NCBI RefSeq assembly: GCF_014650055.1
Contig: NZ_BMUF01000015.1
Location: forward strand, 62,001 to 126,000
Length of the DNA stretch: 64,000 bases
From: Streptomyces malachitofuscus
Lineage (GTDB): Bacteria; Actinomycetota; Actinomycetes; Streptomycetales; Streptomycetaceae
Direction: 5' to 3'
The notes under the pieces were generated by a model. It was given only the letters and a program-made list of their open reading frames with translations, ran no database searches and was not told the DNA's origin. Shown in pieces: positions 1 to 7,546 of this stretch; position 1 is the first letter of the stretch, and every line of letters starts with the position of its first letter. The translations under genes and the position numbers were made by a program.

Positions 1-74
1 TCTCCGAGGCCGCCGCCGCCCACCGGGCCCTGGAGAACAGGGGCACCACCGGAAAGGTCGTCCTGGAGCCGTAG
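1..74 (+). CDS. C-terminal end of a probable zinc-type or quinone oxidoreductase (partial)
   Basis: The window opens inside a reading frame that starts at base 3 and ends in TAG at 72-74. The visible tail of 23 residues includes HRALENRGTTGKVVLEP. An alanine-rich helix followed by RGTTGKVVL is the usual end of medium-chain alcohol dehydrogenase/quinone oxidoreductase family proteins, where this last strand closes the catalytic domain. Only the tail is present, so neither cofactor motif nor catalytic residues can be seen; the family call rests on this one pattern. The next gene follows on the same strand after 43 bases and has its own promoter-like sequence. Confidence 0.45.
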   Translation, partial: SEAAAAHRALENRGTTGKVVLEP

Positions 75-117
75 CGCCCTCGAAAACCACGGGACCCGGC
101 GCCTATACCCCACTACC

Positions 118-1014
118 GTGCGAGAAGTGATCGACATCCCCGCGGAACTCGCCGCCACTCAGGAGAAGTTCAACAAGGAGGCCGGCCGGGCCTTCATCGC
201 CGCCCTGCCGGACCTGACGGCACAGTTCCTGGGCCGCTGGGAGCTGCGCGTCACCGGGGCGCCCATGCACGGCGTGAGCGCCCTGGTCCTGCCGGTCGAC
301 CGCGCGGACGGCACCCCCGCGGTGCTGAAGCTCCAGATCCGCGACCACGAGAGCGAGGGCGAGCCGACCGCCCTGCGCCTGTGGAACGGCGACGGAGCGG
401 TCCGGCTCCTCGACCACGACGAACCCACCGGCACCATGCTCCTGGAACGCCTGGACTCCTCCCGGATGCTCGCCCACCAGCCCGATGTGCACGAGGGCGT
501 CCTGGTGATCGCCCGGCTCCTCGCGCATCTCCACGCCACCCCGGCCCCCGAGGGCATGCGCCGCCTGGGCGACATGACCGCGTCCATGCTGGAGCGGACC
601 CCCCGGGCGCTGGACCGGATCCCCGACCCGGCGGCCCGCCGCCTCGTCGCCGACTGCGCGGCCGCCGTGCGCGAGGTCGCCGACGAACCCGGCGACCGCC
701 TCCTGCACTGGGACCTGCACGACGAGAACGTCCTCGCCGCAGACCGCGCCCCTTGGCTGGCCATCGACCCCAAGCCCCTGGCCGGCGACCCCGGCTTCGA
801 CCTGTGGCCCGCGCTGGCCAACAACTTCGACGCCGAGGACGTCCGCTGGCGCTTCGACGCCATGACCGACGTCCTCGGCCTGGACCGCGCGCGGGCGCGC
901 GCGTGGACCTACGGGCGTGTGCTGCAGAACTGTCTGTGGGAAACGGAGGAAGGCCGGCCCTTGGACGACAACGACCTGGAGATCGCCCGCCGACTGCGCG
1001 GCGGTACGGCGTAG
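118..1014 (+). CDS. aminoglycoside/hydroxyurea antibiotic resistance kinase family protein
   Basis: A 298-aa protein of the APH(6)/hydroxyurea phosphotransferase family, which phosphorylates small hydroxylated substrates such as streptomycin at O-6 using ATP in the cytoplasm. The catalytic Brenner motif HWDLHDENVL lies near residue 197, and the metal-binding IDPKPLAGDPGFDLWP block near residue 217; the N-terminal lobe contains the expected AVLKLQI lysine strand. Length fits the family. The start is GTG at 118: a TATACC -10-like box (104-109) ends eight bases upstream and no Shine-Dalgarno sequence is present, which suggests a leaderless mRNA. Many Streptomyces carry such kinases without known resistance, so the true substrate is unknown. 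Confidence 0.85.
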   Translation: MREVIDIPAELAATQEKFNKEAGRAFIAALPDLTAQFLGRWELRVTGAPMHGVSALVLPVDRADGTPAVLKLQIRDHESEGEPTALRLWNGDGAVRLLDHDEPTGTMLLERLDSSRMLAHQPDVHEGVLVIARLLAHLHATPAPEGMRRLGDMTASMLERTPRALDRIPDPAARRLVADCAAAVREVADEPGDRLLHWDLHDENVLAADRAPWLAIDPKPLAGDPGFDLWPALANNFDAEDVRWRFDAMTDVLGLDRARARAWTYGRVLQNCLWETEEGRPLDDNDLEIARRLRGGTA

Positions 1015-1084
1015 CCGGACCCCACCGAGGGCGATAACTGGCCACGGTGGTCGTAAATGGTCGCTGACCCTTGTGCGAGCACGA

Positions 1085-1096
1085 TCACATATGTGA
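1085..1096. promoter_or_regulatory. perfect 12-bp palindrome upstream of the secreted-protein pair
   Basis: TCACATATGTGA is a perfect palindrome about 84 bases before the start of the first secreted paralogue, just ahead of a TTGACC -35-like hexamer at 1102-1107. The position suits a regulator-binding site, but no regulator is encoded nearby, and it is not the CRP arrangement (TGTGA-N6-TCACA). Function is inferred from symmetry and position only. Confidence 0.35.
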
Positions 1097-1179
1097 GGCT
1101 TTTGACCGCGTACCGGGGGGTGTGTCGACCACACGCATGTACACCCCTCGAGTCATTCCATCAATTCGAGGGGAACGAA

Positions 1180-1644
1180 TTGAAAACCATGAAACGCGCA
1201 ATCTTAGGCGTGACCGGCCTTACCGCGGCAGCTCTGTGCATGGGTGCCGCGCCGACGGCGACCGCCGACACTCTCGACACATCGGCGACCGCCGCCGTCG
1301 AGTGGTCCGCGACCCACGGATCCTCCACCGCATCGGGTACGCGTTGGACCGAGAAGAGCAGCAGCGGAATCGGTTCAGCACTCGTCATCACGGGAGAGCT
1401 GCGCAACACCGGATCCGAGTGCCACTCGATCTGGGTGCGGTGGACGTACGACTTCGTCACCCTCCCCTACGCCAAACGCGTCACTCAGTGCGGCACCGGG
1501 TCGGCGCCTGTCGACATCCGGTTGGACCCGTACTGGCCGACGACCACCGGCTCCCTGAAGGTATGCAGCGGAACCGAGAACACCCAGGACTGCGGAGAAG
1601 CGGTCTCCCTCACTTCCTGGCCCGTGAAGCAAGGGGCGAACTGA
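1180..1644 (+). CDS. secreted protein of unknown function, first of a tandem paralogous pair
   Basis: Not a family I recognise. The product begins with a signal peptide (basic KTMKRA, a hydrophobic stretch, then an AxA site in TATADTLD), leaving a mature protein of about 125 residues. It shares EWSATHG, an ASG turn and GELRNTGSEC with the next gene, so the two are duplicates. The mature part has three or four cysteines and reads like a small beta-rich extracellular domain. I chose TTG at 1180 because GAGGGG (1169-1174) sits five bases ahead; ATG at 1189 is the alternative and removes three residues. The next gene follows after three bases, suggesting one mRNA. Confidence 0.75.
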   Translation: MKTMKRAILGVTGLTAAALCMGAAPTATADTLDTSATAAVEWSATHGSSTASGTRWTEKSSSGIGSALVITGELRNTGSECHSIWVRWTYDFVTLPYAKRVTQCGTGSAPVDIRLDPYWPTTTGSLKVCSGTENTQDCGEAVSLTSWPVKQGAN

Positions 1645-1647
1645 CCG

Positions 1648-2247
1648 ATGCACACACGCACATGGATCGCCGCGGCGACCACCGTCAGTGCCCTGCTCAC
1701 CGTCTCCGCCGCAGCGACGGCCACCGCGGCCGACACGGCCACGGGAAGTGACGCCAGAGCGACGTCCGAGTGGTCCGTCACCCACAGGGACGCGAGCGCC
1801 TCCGGTCTGATCCGTCCGCTCGACGGCAAGAGCGCGATCGACGGAGAACTCCGGAACACCGGTTCGGAATGCTATTCGCTGGTGACCCAGCCGCTTCTGG
1901 GCTCTTTCCCCGGACCGATGACAAAACTGGCGACACTTTGCGATGCCGGGTCGATCCCGGTATACCGTGAATACGCCGGCGCCTCGACGCTCCTCAAGAT
2001 CTGCCGTGGCAGCGCCGCTCCCTACGCCGACTGCGGTCCCGCCCAGCGGCTTCCCTCGGGATGGAACCCGCCGGAGGGATACGTCTTCGAGGCCTCATGG
2101 CTGGGTACCTCGGACTTGGCCTACTGCAAGTCCCAGGGAGAAAAAGGAATTGCGGAAGGCCGCTGGACCGAGTACCTGTGCCGCGCGGAATATCGCGGGG
2201 GCGCGGACATTCCTCTCCTCCACCAGGTGCTGTACGTGAAGAAGTGA
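1648..2247 (+). CDS. secreted protein of unknown function, second tandem paralogue
   Basis: A 199-aa exported protein. The signal peptide runs from MHTRTWIAAATTVSALLT to an Ala-rich cleavage region near residue 28 (TATAAD). The mature protein repeats the EWSVTH, ASG and GELRNTGSECYS landmarks of the preceding gene but has an extra 50-60 residues at the C-terminus ending in LLHQVLYVKK, a segment with further cysteines. It starts three bases after the previous stop codon, so it is very likely co-transcribed and perhaps translationally coupled. No enzyme motif is visible. The pair may be an accessory extracellular module specific to some streptomycetes. Confidence 0.75.
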   Translation: MHTRTWIAAATTVSALLTVSAAATATAADTATGSDARATSEWSVTHRDASASGLIRPLDGKSAIDGELRNTGSECYSLVTQPLLGSFPGPMTKLATLCDAGSIPVYREYAGASTLLKICRGSAAPYADCGPAQRLPSGWNPPEGYVFEASWLGTSDLAYCKSQGEKGIAEGRWTEYLCRAEYRGGADIPLLHQVLYVKK

Positions 2248-2350
2248 CCGCAGGAGCGGGCACGACCGGCGGTCACCTCGGAGGGCCATGCCCACGCATG
2301 CCCGCCCACGGCTGCCCGGCCGTGTGACGCGCCCTGCCCCGAGCAGCAGA

Positions 2351-2384
2351 AAACCCCAGGTCAAAGCCATGTGACCTGGGGTTT
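2351..2384. terminator. strong hairpin between the secreted genes and tRNA-Thr
   Basis: Thirteen-base perfect arms, AAACCCCAGGTCA (2351-2363) and TGACCTGGGGTTT (2372-2384), with an eight-base loop. The hairpin sits five bases past the 3' end of the minus-strand tRNA and about 100 bases past the plus-strand secreted genes, so it can end transcription from both sides. The terminal T tract on either strand supports intrinsic termination. Confidence 0.85.
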
Positions 2385-2389
2385 CTCGG

Positions 2390-2463
2390 AGCCCCCTGTC
2401 GGATTCGAACCGACGACCTACGCATTACAAGTGCGTTGCTCTGGCCAACTGAGCTAAGGAGGC
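2390..2463 (-). tRNA. tRNA-Thr (anticodon TGT)
   Basis: On the minus strand the sequence folds as a full cloverleaf. The acceptor stem pairs GCCTCCT with AGGGGGC (one T-G wobble). The D arm contains TAGCTCAGTTGG, the anticodon loop reads CTTGTAA with anticodon TGT (reads ACA/ACG threonine codons), and the T arm is GTCGGTTCGAATCCGAC. CCA is not encoded. The strong hairpin at 2351-2384 follows directly. ACA is rare in this GC-rich genome, so a single TGT isoacceptor is expected. Confidence 0.97.
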
Positions 2464-2550
2464 ACCGCGCGGCGCGCGCGAAGGCTGGTCCACTGTACAC
2501 AGTGCCGGTTTCGCCGAGCCACGCACTTGTGGGGGCCGGAGCCCCGCCGT

Positions 2551-2964
2551 TCACTCCACGTCGTACTCGAAGGCGTACGGCACCTTCGTCTCCCCGTGCC
2601 GGTAGGTGAATCCGCCCGTGCCGCGCAGTCCCGTCAGCTCCTCGGTGCCGGATCCCTCGACGACCTCGAACGTGCAGTGGACGGTGCCGTCGCTCGTGAA
2701 GCGGCCGCGCTCCTCGAGAGCGACGGTGCCCGCGCGGCCGTCGATACGGCCGGTGAGGAGCTCCATGCCCGCGAAGGTGCCGGCCGTCCCGGTGAGGTAG
2801 GTGACCGTGTAGTCGCAGGTGGTGGCCTCGGCCTCGATGCCGCCGGAGAAGGCGTTGGTGACCGTGGCGTGCGCGAGCCGGGGGAAGGCGCCCTCGGGGG
2901 TGACGGGGCTCTCCTTCCAGTCGGCGAAGGTGAAGTGTCCGGTGATCTTGACCGTGGCGGGCAT
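2551..2964 (-). CDS. DUF3224 domain-containing protein
   Basis: A 137-aa cytoplasmic protein covered entirely by a DUF3224-type beta-barrel: GHFTFADWKESPV at the start, the A..T..FSGGIEAE strand pair, YLTGTAGTFAGMELLTGRIDGRAG in the middle and FTYRHGETKVPYAFEYDVE at the end. The family is annotated as of unknown function and looks like a small-ligand-binding barrel. It is transcribed divergently from the WYL regulator at 3070, and the gap between them holds a 25-bp palindrome, so the regulator probably controls this gene. The ATG has a GGAAGGGAA ribosome-binding site directly upstream. Confidence 0.85.
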   Translation of the reverse strand: MPATVKITGHFTFADWKESPVTPEGAFPRLAHATVTNAFSGGIEAEATTCDYTVTYLTGTAGTFAGMELLTGRIDGRAGTVALEERGRFTSDGTVHCTFEVVEGSGTEELTGLRGTGGFTYRHGETKVPYAFEYDVE

Positions 2965-3035
2965 GGGAGTTCCCTTCCGTGCTGATCCGACGCGTCCTCA
3001 GCGGTTGACCGACGCGTCCCGCCACTCTTTCGCCC

Positions 3036-3060
3036 GTACCTGACATCTTCTGTCAGGTAC
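3036..3060. promoter_or_regulatory. 25-bp palindromic operator between DUF3224 and the WYL regulator
   Basis: Perfect ten-base arms GTACCTGACA (3036-3045) and TGTCAGGTAC (3051-3060) around a five-base spacer. The right arm overlaps TACGCC (3058-3063), a -10-like box that ends six bases before the regulator ATG at 3070. A protein bound here would cover the regulator's own promoter and sit 70 bases from the divergent DUF3224 start. This is the obvious candidate binding site for the adjacent HTH-WYL protein. Confidence 0.75.
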
Positions 3061-3069
3061 GCCGCGACA

Positions 3070-4080
3070 ATGGCTCCCATGCGTGCCGACCGGCTTCTCT
3101 CCCTGCTCCTCCTGCTGCAGAACCGCGGCCGGATGACCGCCCCCGAACTGGCGGCGGAGCTCGAGGTGTCGGTCCGCACCGTCTACCGGGACATCGACGC
3201 GCTGGGCGCCTCCGGGGTGCCCGTGCGGGCCGATCGCGGGCCCGAGGGCGGCTACCGCCTGATGGAGGGCTACCGGACCCGGCTGACCGGGCTGACGGAC
3301 GCGGAGGCCGGTTCGCTGGTCCTTGCGGGGCTGCCGGGGCCGGCCAGGGATCTGGGTCTCGGCGCCGTGCTGGCGAGCGCCCAGCTGAAGGTCGAGGCGG
3401 CCCTTCCGGGCGAACTGGCCGGGCAGGCACGGCGGGTGCGCGAGCGCTTCCACCTGGACGCGCCGGCCTGGTTCCGGGACGCCGACGCCGTACCGCATCT
3501 GGAGCCGATCGCGCGGGCGGTGTGGGAGCAGCGGGTGCTGGAGACCCACTACCGGCGCTGGCGCGGCGAGGTGCACCGGGAGATGTGTCCTCTGGGGCTC
3601 GTGCTGAAGGGTGGCATCTGGTACCTGGTGGCGCTGGCGGAGGACGCGGTGCGCACCTACCGGGTGTCGCGCTTCCAGACGGTGGCGGAGACCGGCGAGG
3701 AGTTCACCCGGCCCGCCGGGTTCGACCTGGCCGCCTACTGGACCGAGTCGTCCCGCCGGATGGAGGCGGCGATACGGCACGGCACGGCCCGGCTGCGGCT
3801 GTCACCGCGCGGACAGAAGCTGCTGCCGATGCAGTTCGGGGCTGCGGGAGTGCGGGCGCTGGCGGATGCGGGGCCGCCGGACGGGGAGGGCTGGGTGGAG
3901 GTGGAACTGGCCGTGGAGTCGGAGGCGGTGGCGACGGGCGATCTGCTGCGGCTCGGCGCCGAGGCGGAGGTGCTCGGCCCGGCGGGGCTGCGGCAGGCGG
4001 TCGCGGCGGCGGTGGCGGTGCTGGCGGACCGCTACGCGAGCGAGGTGATCGCGCACGAAACCGAACAGTCACCTCCTTGA
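3070..4080 (+). CDS. helix-turn-helix/WYL-domain transcriptional regulator
   Basis: A 336-aa YafY-type regulator. An N-terminal HTH_11 winged helix covers residues 4-60 (RADRLLSLLLLLQNRGRMTA, then ELEVSVRTVYRDIDALGASG as recognition helix). A linker leads to the WYL domain around residues 140-215, where WYLVALAEDAVRTYRVSRF carries the Trp-Tyr-Leu signature and basic residues thought to bind a nucleic-acid-like or nucleotide ligand. A WCX-like C-terminal extension ends the protein. ATG 3070 is preferred because a -10-like box ends six bases before it; ATG 3079 is an alternative. Autoregulation and control of the divergent DUF3224 gene through the 3036-3060 palindrome are likely. MsiK follows downstream but has its own promoter. 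Confidence 0.88.
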   Translation: MAPMRADRLLSLLLLLQNRGRMTAPELAAELEVSVRTVYRDIDALGASGVPVRADRGPEGGYRLMEGYRTRLTGLTDAEAGSLVLAGLPGPARDLGLGAVLASAQLKVEAALPGELAGQARRVRERFHLDAPAWFRDADAVPHLEPIARAVWEQRVLETHYRRWRGEVHREMCPLGLVLKGGIWYLVALAEDAVRTYRVSRFQTVAETGEEFTRPAGFDLAAYWTESSRRMEAAIRHGTARLRLSPRGQKLLPMQFGAAGVRALADAGPPDGEGWVEVELAVESEAVATGDLLRLGAEAEVLGPAGLRQAVAAAVAVLADRYASEVIAHETEQSPP

Positions 4081-4082
4081 TC

Positions 4083-4091
4083 GAAAGTTTC
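4083..4091. promoter_or_regulatory. GAAAGTTTC palindrome upstream of msiK
   Basis: A perfect nine-base palindrome about 26 bases before the msiK -35 box, within TCGAAAGTTTCCGCGAAA. GAAAnTTTC elements have been described upstream of actinomycete xylanase and related sugar genes, so this could be a carbohydrate-responsive operator. The match is short and could occur by chance. Confidence 0.35.
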
Positions 4092-4116
4092 CGCGAAATT
4101 CACAGCCCTGGAACTA

Positions 4117-4146
4117 CTGACAGACCAGGTGAACGCCAGGTACGGT
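4117..4146 (+). promoter_or_regulatory. candidate msiK promoter
   Basis: CTGACA (4117-4122) and TACGGT (4141-4146) are separated by 18 bases and match the -35 and TANNNT -10 elements of vegetative Streptomyces promoters. Transcription would begin near 4153, giving a leader of about 105 bases before the msiK ATG. CAGACCAGGT at 4121-4130 resembles half of a DasR-type site, but the other half is poor. Confidence 0.5.
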
Positions 4147-4258
4147 CCTGAGCCAGTTCACTCATGTGGACCACACCACAACGGAACACCCGTCGTGGCA
4201 ACACCTTCCTACTCGGATCGTCCGGCACGTTCCTGCCGGTAGAAGGGGACCATTCACC

Positions 4259-5347
4259 ATGGCCACTGTCACGTTCGACAAGGCGACCCGGGTCTACCCC
4301 GGCTCGACCAAGCCCGCCGTCGACGCCCTGGACATCGAGATCGCGGACGGCGAATTCCTCGTCCTCGTCGGCCCGTCCGGCTGCGGCAAGTCCACCTCGC
4401 TCCGCATGCTCGCGGGGCTCGAGGACGTCAACGGCGGCGCGATCCGCATCGGCGACCGCGACGTCACGCACCTGCCGCCCAAGGACCGGGACATCGCCAT
4501 GGTGTTCCAGAACTACGCGCTCTACCCGCACATGTCGGTCGCCGACAACATGGGCTTCGCGCTCAAGATCGCCGGCGTCAACAAGGCGGAGATCCGGCAG
4601 AAGGTCGAAGAGGCCGCGAAGATCCTGGACCTCACCGAGTACCTGGACCGCAAGCCCAAGGCGCTCTCCGGCGGTCAGCGCCAGCGTGTCGCGATGGGCC
4701 GCGCCATCGTGCGTGAGCCGCAGGTCTTCCTCATGGACGAGCCGCTGTCCAACCTGGACGCCAAGCTCCGTGTGTCCACCCGTACACAGATCGCCTCGCT
4801 CCAGCGCCGCCTGGGCATCACCACGGTCTACGTCACCCACGACCAGGTCGAGGCCCTCACCATGGGCGACCGCGTCGCGGTCCTCAAGGACGGTCTGCTC
4901 CAGCAGGTCGACACCCCGCGCAACATGTACGACAAGCCCGCGAACCTCTTCGTCGCCGGCTTCATCGGCTCCCCGGCCATGAACCTGATCGAGGTCCCGA
5001 TCGCCGACGGCGGCGTGAAGTTCGGCAACTCGGTGGTGCCGGTGCAGCGTGACGCGCTCTCCGCGACCAGCGACAAGACCGTCACCGTGGGCGTCCGCCC
5101 CGAGCACTTCGACGTCGCCGGCGCCGACTCCGACCAGGGCGTCGCGGTCACCGTCAACGTCGTGGAGGAGCTGGGCTCCGACGCGTTCGTGTACGGCACC
5201 GCGCAGGTCGGCGGCGAGGCCAAGGACATCGTGGTCCGCGTCGGCGGCCGTGACGTCCCGGAGAAGGGCAGCGAGCTGCACGTCGTGCCGCGTTCGGGCG
5301 AGACCCACGTGTTCTCGACGTCGACCGGTGCGCGCCTGTCCGACTGA
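4259..5347 (+). CDS. msiK: multiple-sugar ABC importer ATPase MsiK
   Basis: A 362-aa ATP-binding subunit that powers several Streptomyces sugar importers, including cellobiose, chitobiose and maltose systems, from the cytoplasmic face. Walker A GPSGCGKST is near residue 42, the Q loop in FQNYALYPHM, the ABC signature LSGGQRQR near 140, Walker B VFLMDEPLSNLD near 160 and the H loop THDQVEAL near 195. A C-terminal OB-fold regulatory region follows, ending SGETHVFSTSTGARLSD, the MsiK ending I remember. The remembered S. lividans protein is about 15 residues longer in this region. ATG 4259 follows AGAAGGGGACC. No permease lies beside it; the ATPase-less importer at 44.8-47.9 kb is a likely partner. 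Confidence 0.95.
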   Translation: MATVTFDKATRVYPGSTKPAVDALDIEIADGEFLVLVGPSGCGKSTSLRMLAGLEDVNGGAIRIGDRDVTHLPPKDRDIAMVFQNYALYPHMSVADNMGFALKIAGVNKAEIRQKVEEAAKILDLTEYLDRKPKALSGGQRQRVAMGRAIVREPQVFLMDEPLSNLDAKLRVSTRTQIASLQRRLGITTVYVTHDQVEALTMGDRVAVLKDGLLQQVDTPRNMYDKPANLFVAGFIGSPAMNLIEVPIADGGVKFGNSVVPVQRDALSATSDKTVTVGVRPEHFDVAGADSDQGVAVTVNVVEELGSDAFVYGTAQVGGEAKDIVVRVGGRDVPEKGSELHVVPRSGETHVFSTSTGARLSD

Positions 5348-5374
5348 GGCAGGCCGTCCGCAGCGACGGTATTG

Positions 5375-5414
5375 ACGTGAAGGGCCCCGCAGAGCACTGC
5401 GGGGCCCTTCACGT
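5375..5414. terminator. msiK terminator
   Basis: Eighteen-base perfect arms (5375-5392 and 5397-5414) enclose the loop AGCA. The core is AAGGGCCCCGCAG paired with CTGCGGGGCCCTT. It starts 28 bases after the msiK stop codon. There is no long T tract, as is usual for Streptomyces terminators. Confidence 0.9.
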
Positions 5415-5548
5415 TGTCGACAAATACCCCGGCACATCGGGCATTTCAGGCGCGCACGTCAACACGCCGCCCGGAATCATGGGTTCACTGTCCCCCGTAA
5501 TGGTGACGGAATGTTTCCTCACCGCTACCGGGCGCTACCCTCACTCGC

Positions 5549-6004
5549 GTGAAGCACTCCACTACCCCTCAGACGCGACGCGGCCGGGGCCCCGCCCGTC
5601 GGATCGGCCGCTCCCTCGCCCTCGTTCTGCCCGTCGTCCTGGTGCTCTCCGGGACTCTCGCTGTCGCGCGGGTCAACTGGTCGGGAGCTCCCTCGAGCCC
5701 GGTGCTCACCGCCGCCGACACCTCCGCCTCCGGCGCCTCGTCACGGGCCGGCGCCCGCGCGCCGCAGGACGTGCTGCGCGACAAGCTGCTGGTCCAGCTC
5801 CAGAAGGAGAACCCGGGCGTGGCGCTCACCCACCTCCAGCAGGCCGTGAACGACCGCCCGTCCCTGGCGAAGCACTGCGCCTCCATCGCCCGCTCCCTGG
5901 GCCGAGCAGCGGTCCGCGTCTACGGCCCCACCAAGGCCCAGTCCTACGCCCGCCCGGTCTGCGACACATCCTTCGCAGCAGGAGTAGTAACAGCCAACAG
6001 CTGA
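5549..6004 (+). CDS. small membrane-anchored or secreted protein of unknown function
   Basis: A 151-aa protein with an arginine-rich N-terminus (TRRGRGPARRIGRS) followed by one hydrophobic helix, LALVLPVVLVLSGTLAVA, which could be a signal peptide or an anchor. The outside part has an Ala/Ser-rich linker and a helical domain of about 75 residues containing LQKENPGVALTHLQQAV, KHCASIARSLGRAAVRVYG and a second cysteine near the end. The two cysteines may form a disulfide. I do not know its function. Start GTG 5549 lies seven bases after TACCCT (5536-5541) with no Shine-Dalgarno sequence, so the mRNA is probably leaderless. Confidence 0.7.
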   Translation: MKHSTTPQTRRGRGPARRIGRSLALVLPVVLVLSGTLAVARVNWSGAPSSPVLTAADTSASGASSRAGARAPQDVLRDKLLVQLQKENPGVALTHLQQAVNDRPSLAKHCASIARSLGRAAVRVYGPTKAQSYARPVCDTSFAAGVVTANS

Positions 6005-6030
6005 CAGCCCCGCGGGCAGACACCGCCCCA

Positions 6031-6178
6031 GCTGCGGGCAGTCGTGCCTCCCCCAGTGCCCGAAAGGGCCTGGGAGGTACCCCCAGGGCGGCACGGGTGG
6101 GCGATGGGGGTCCCCCCGCTCGAGAAGCCGAGAGTGGGGGAGGCACCCGCCAGCGCCGGGCTGCGCAGACCCCCCCCG
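6031..6178. repeat. dispersed intergenic repeat, copy A
   Basis: This segment shares long blocks with 15552-15752: CTGCGGGCA(G/A)TCGTGCCTC, CCCCCAGTGCC, GGGCCTGGGAGGT, CCCCCAGGGCG, GATGGGGGTCCCCCCGCTCG, AGCCGAGAGTGGGGGA, and CGCCGGGCTGCG near the end. Each block can form hairpins (GGGGGTCCCCCC is itself a palindrome). Copy A has one central GGGGGTCCCCCC unit, copy B two. Both lie after a gene for an exported protein. Confidence 0.8.
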
Positions 6179-6264
6179 CCCACACCAACACCGGGCACCC
6201 ACACAGCACAGCCAAGCCACAACCACCCCACCCTCCCCCGCCCAGCGCCGCGTAAAGTGCGGGC

Positions 6265-6996
6265 ATGACCGACCCGCGCGCCGCCACCCGCCCCACACAA
6301 GCCGTCGTCCTGGCAGGCGGCCAGGGCTCCCGGCTCCGCCCGTACACCGACGACCGCCCCAAGCCGATGGTCGAGATCCCCGGCACGGGAACCCCGATCA
6401 TCGGCCACCAGCTCACCTGGCTCGCCGAGGAGGGCGTCACCGACGTCGTCGTCTCCTGCGGCCACCTCGCCGAGGTGCTGCAGAAGTGGCTGGAGACCAC
6501 CGAGCTCCCGGTCTCCGTCACCACGGTCGTCGAGACGGAACCCCTGGGCCGCGGCGGCGGCCTGAAGTACGCCGCCGCGCACCTCCCGCACCCGGACCGG
6601 CCCTGGTACGCCACCAACGGCGACATCTGGACCCGTTTCTCGCTGCGCGACATGGCCGACTTCCACACCGAGCGGGACGCCGTCGCGACCCTCGCCCTGG
6701 CCCGCCCGCGCATCCCGTGGGGCGCGGTGCGCACCGACGGCTTCGGTCACATCACGGACTTCATCGAGGCCCCGCCGTCGACGTTCGAGATCAACGCGGG
6801 TGTGTACGTCTTCTCCCCCGACTTCGCCGCCCTGCTCCCGGAGCGCGGCGACCACGAGCGCACCACGTTCCCGCACCTCGCGCGGGAACGGCGCCTCGCC
6901 GGGTTCCCGATCCCCCAGGGCTCCTACTGGCGGGCGATCGACACCGCGAAGGACCTCACGGAGGCGGCGAAGGAACTCGCGGCACAGGGCCGCTGA
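6265..6996 (+). CDS. NDP-sugar nucleotidyltransferase (mannose-1-phosphate guanylyltransferase-like)
   Basis: A 243-aa protein formed only by the Rossmann-like nucleotidyltransferase domain. It has the signature AVVLAGGQGSRLRPYTDDRPKPM at residues 10-33 (GG loop binding the NTP, PKP Lys), NGDIW near 118 as the metal-binding Asp motif, and EINAGVYVF near 175. The family transfers an NMP onto a sugar 1-phosphate to give an activated sugar for glycoconjugate synthesis; sugar and nucleotide cannot be told from sequence. The C-terminal left-handed beta-helix of larger relatives is absent. ATG 6265 lies six bases after TAAAGT (6253-6258), a typical leaderless start. No glycan genes flank it. Confidence 0.88.
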   Translation: MTDPRAATRPTQAVVLAGGQGSRLRPYTDDRPKPMVEIPGTGTPIIGHQLTWLAEEGVTDVVVSCGHLAEVLQKWLETTELPVSVTTVVETEPLGRGGGLKYAAAHLPHPDRPWYATNGDIWTRFSLRDMADFHTERDAVATLALARPRIPWGAVRTDGFGHITDFIEAPPSTFEINAGVYVFSPDFAALLPERGDHERTTFPHLARERRLAGFPIPQGSYWRAIDTAKDLTEAAKELAAQGR

Positions 6997-7109
6997 TTGC
7001 GCCGATTCCCTTCCGTCCGCCCGTCACATCGTCCGGGTGCCGTCCGTCAGTGACATGACGCGGCGGCACCGCCGCGTCGGACAGGTGACAGGAAGGGACG
7101 GGCCGCACG

Positions 7110-7511
7110 ATGCTGACCGACTTCATGTACGTGACGATCAACGTGACCGACCAGGACCGGGCTCTGAGGTTCTACACGGACCAGCTCGGCCTGGAGAAGC
7201 GCGTGGACCATCCGGGCCCCGAGGGGCGCTTTCTCACGGTGGGTGTCCCGGGCAGTGCTCTGGAGCTCATCCTCTGGCCGCACGCGGCGGCCGCGGGGCA
7301 TCCGGCCGGGGAGGAGCCGGGCACGGCGCTCGGCACGGTCTTCCTGGAGTCGGACGACCTGCGGAAGGACTTCGCCGTGTGGCGCGACCGTGGGGTGACC
7401 TTCGATCAGCCCGAGCCGGAGGACTATCCGTTCGGGGTGCGCATCGAGGCCGTCGATCCGGACGGCAACCGGATCGCGCTGCGCCAACGCGGCAGGACGA
7501 GCGGGGCATGA
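7110..7511 (+). CDS. VOC (glyoxalase/bleomycin-resistance) family protein
   Basis: A 133-aa single vicinal-oxygen-chelate unit with two beta-alpha-beta-beta-beta modules. The first contains VTINVTDQDRALRFYTDQLGLEK, the second VFLESDDLRKDFAVWRDRGV ending in RIEAVDPDGNRIALRQ, the familiar DPDGN turn. Metal-ligand positions are not clearly all conserved, so it may bind rather than convert its ligand. GGAAGGGA (7091-7098) precedes the ATG. It converges with the DoxX gene and a shared bidirectional hairpin lies between them. Confidence 0.85.
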   Translation: MLTDFMYVTINVTDQDRALRFYTDQLGLEKRVDHPGPEGRFLTVGVPGSALELILWPHAAAAGHPAGEEPGTALGTVFLESDDLRKDFAVWRDRGVTFDQPEPEDYPFGVRIEAVDPDGNRIALRQRGRTSGA

Positions 7512-7546
7512 GGGCCGCCGGCCGGGCGTGGTACCGCCCCATGGCG

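Noticed and set aside
2273..3046. Long minus-strand frame covering the tRNA and DUF3224
   Set aside because: It includes the tRNA-Thr read as protein (SSVGQSNALVMRRSSVRIRQGAP is the usual artefact) and runs in a shifted frame over the DUF3224 gene.
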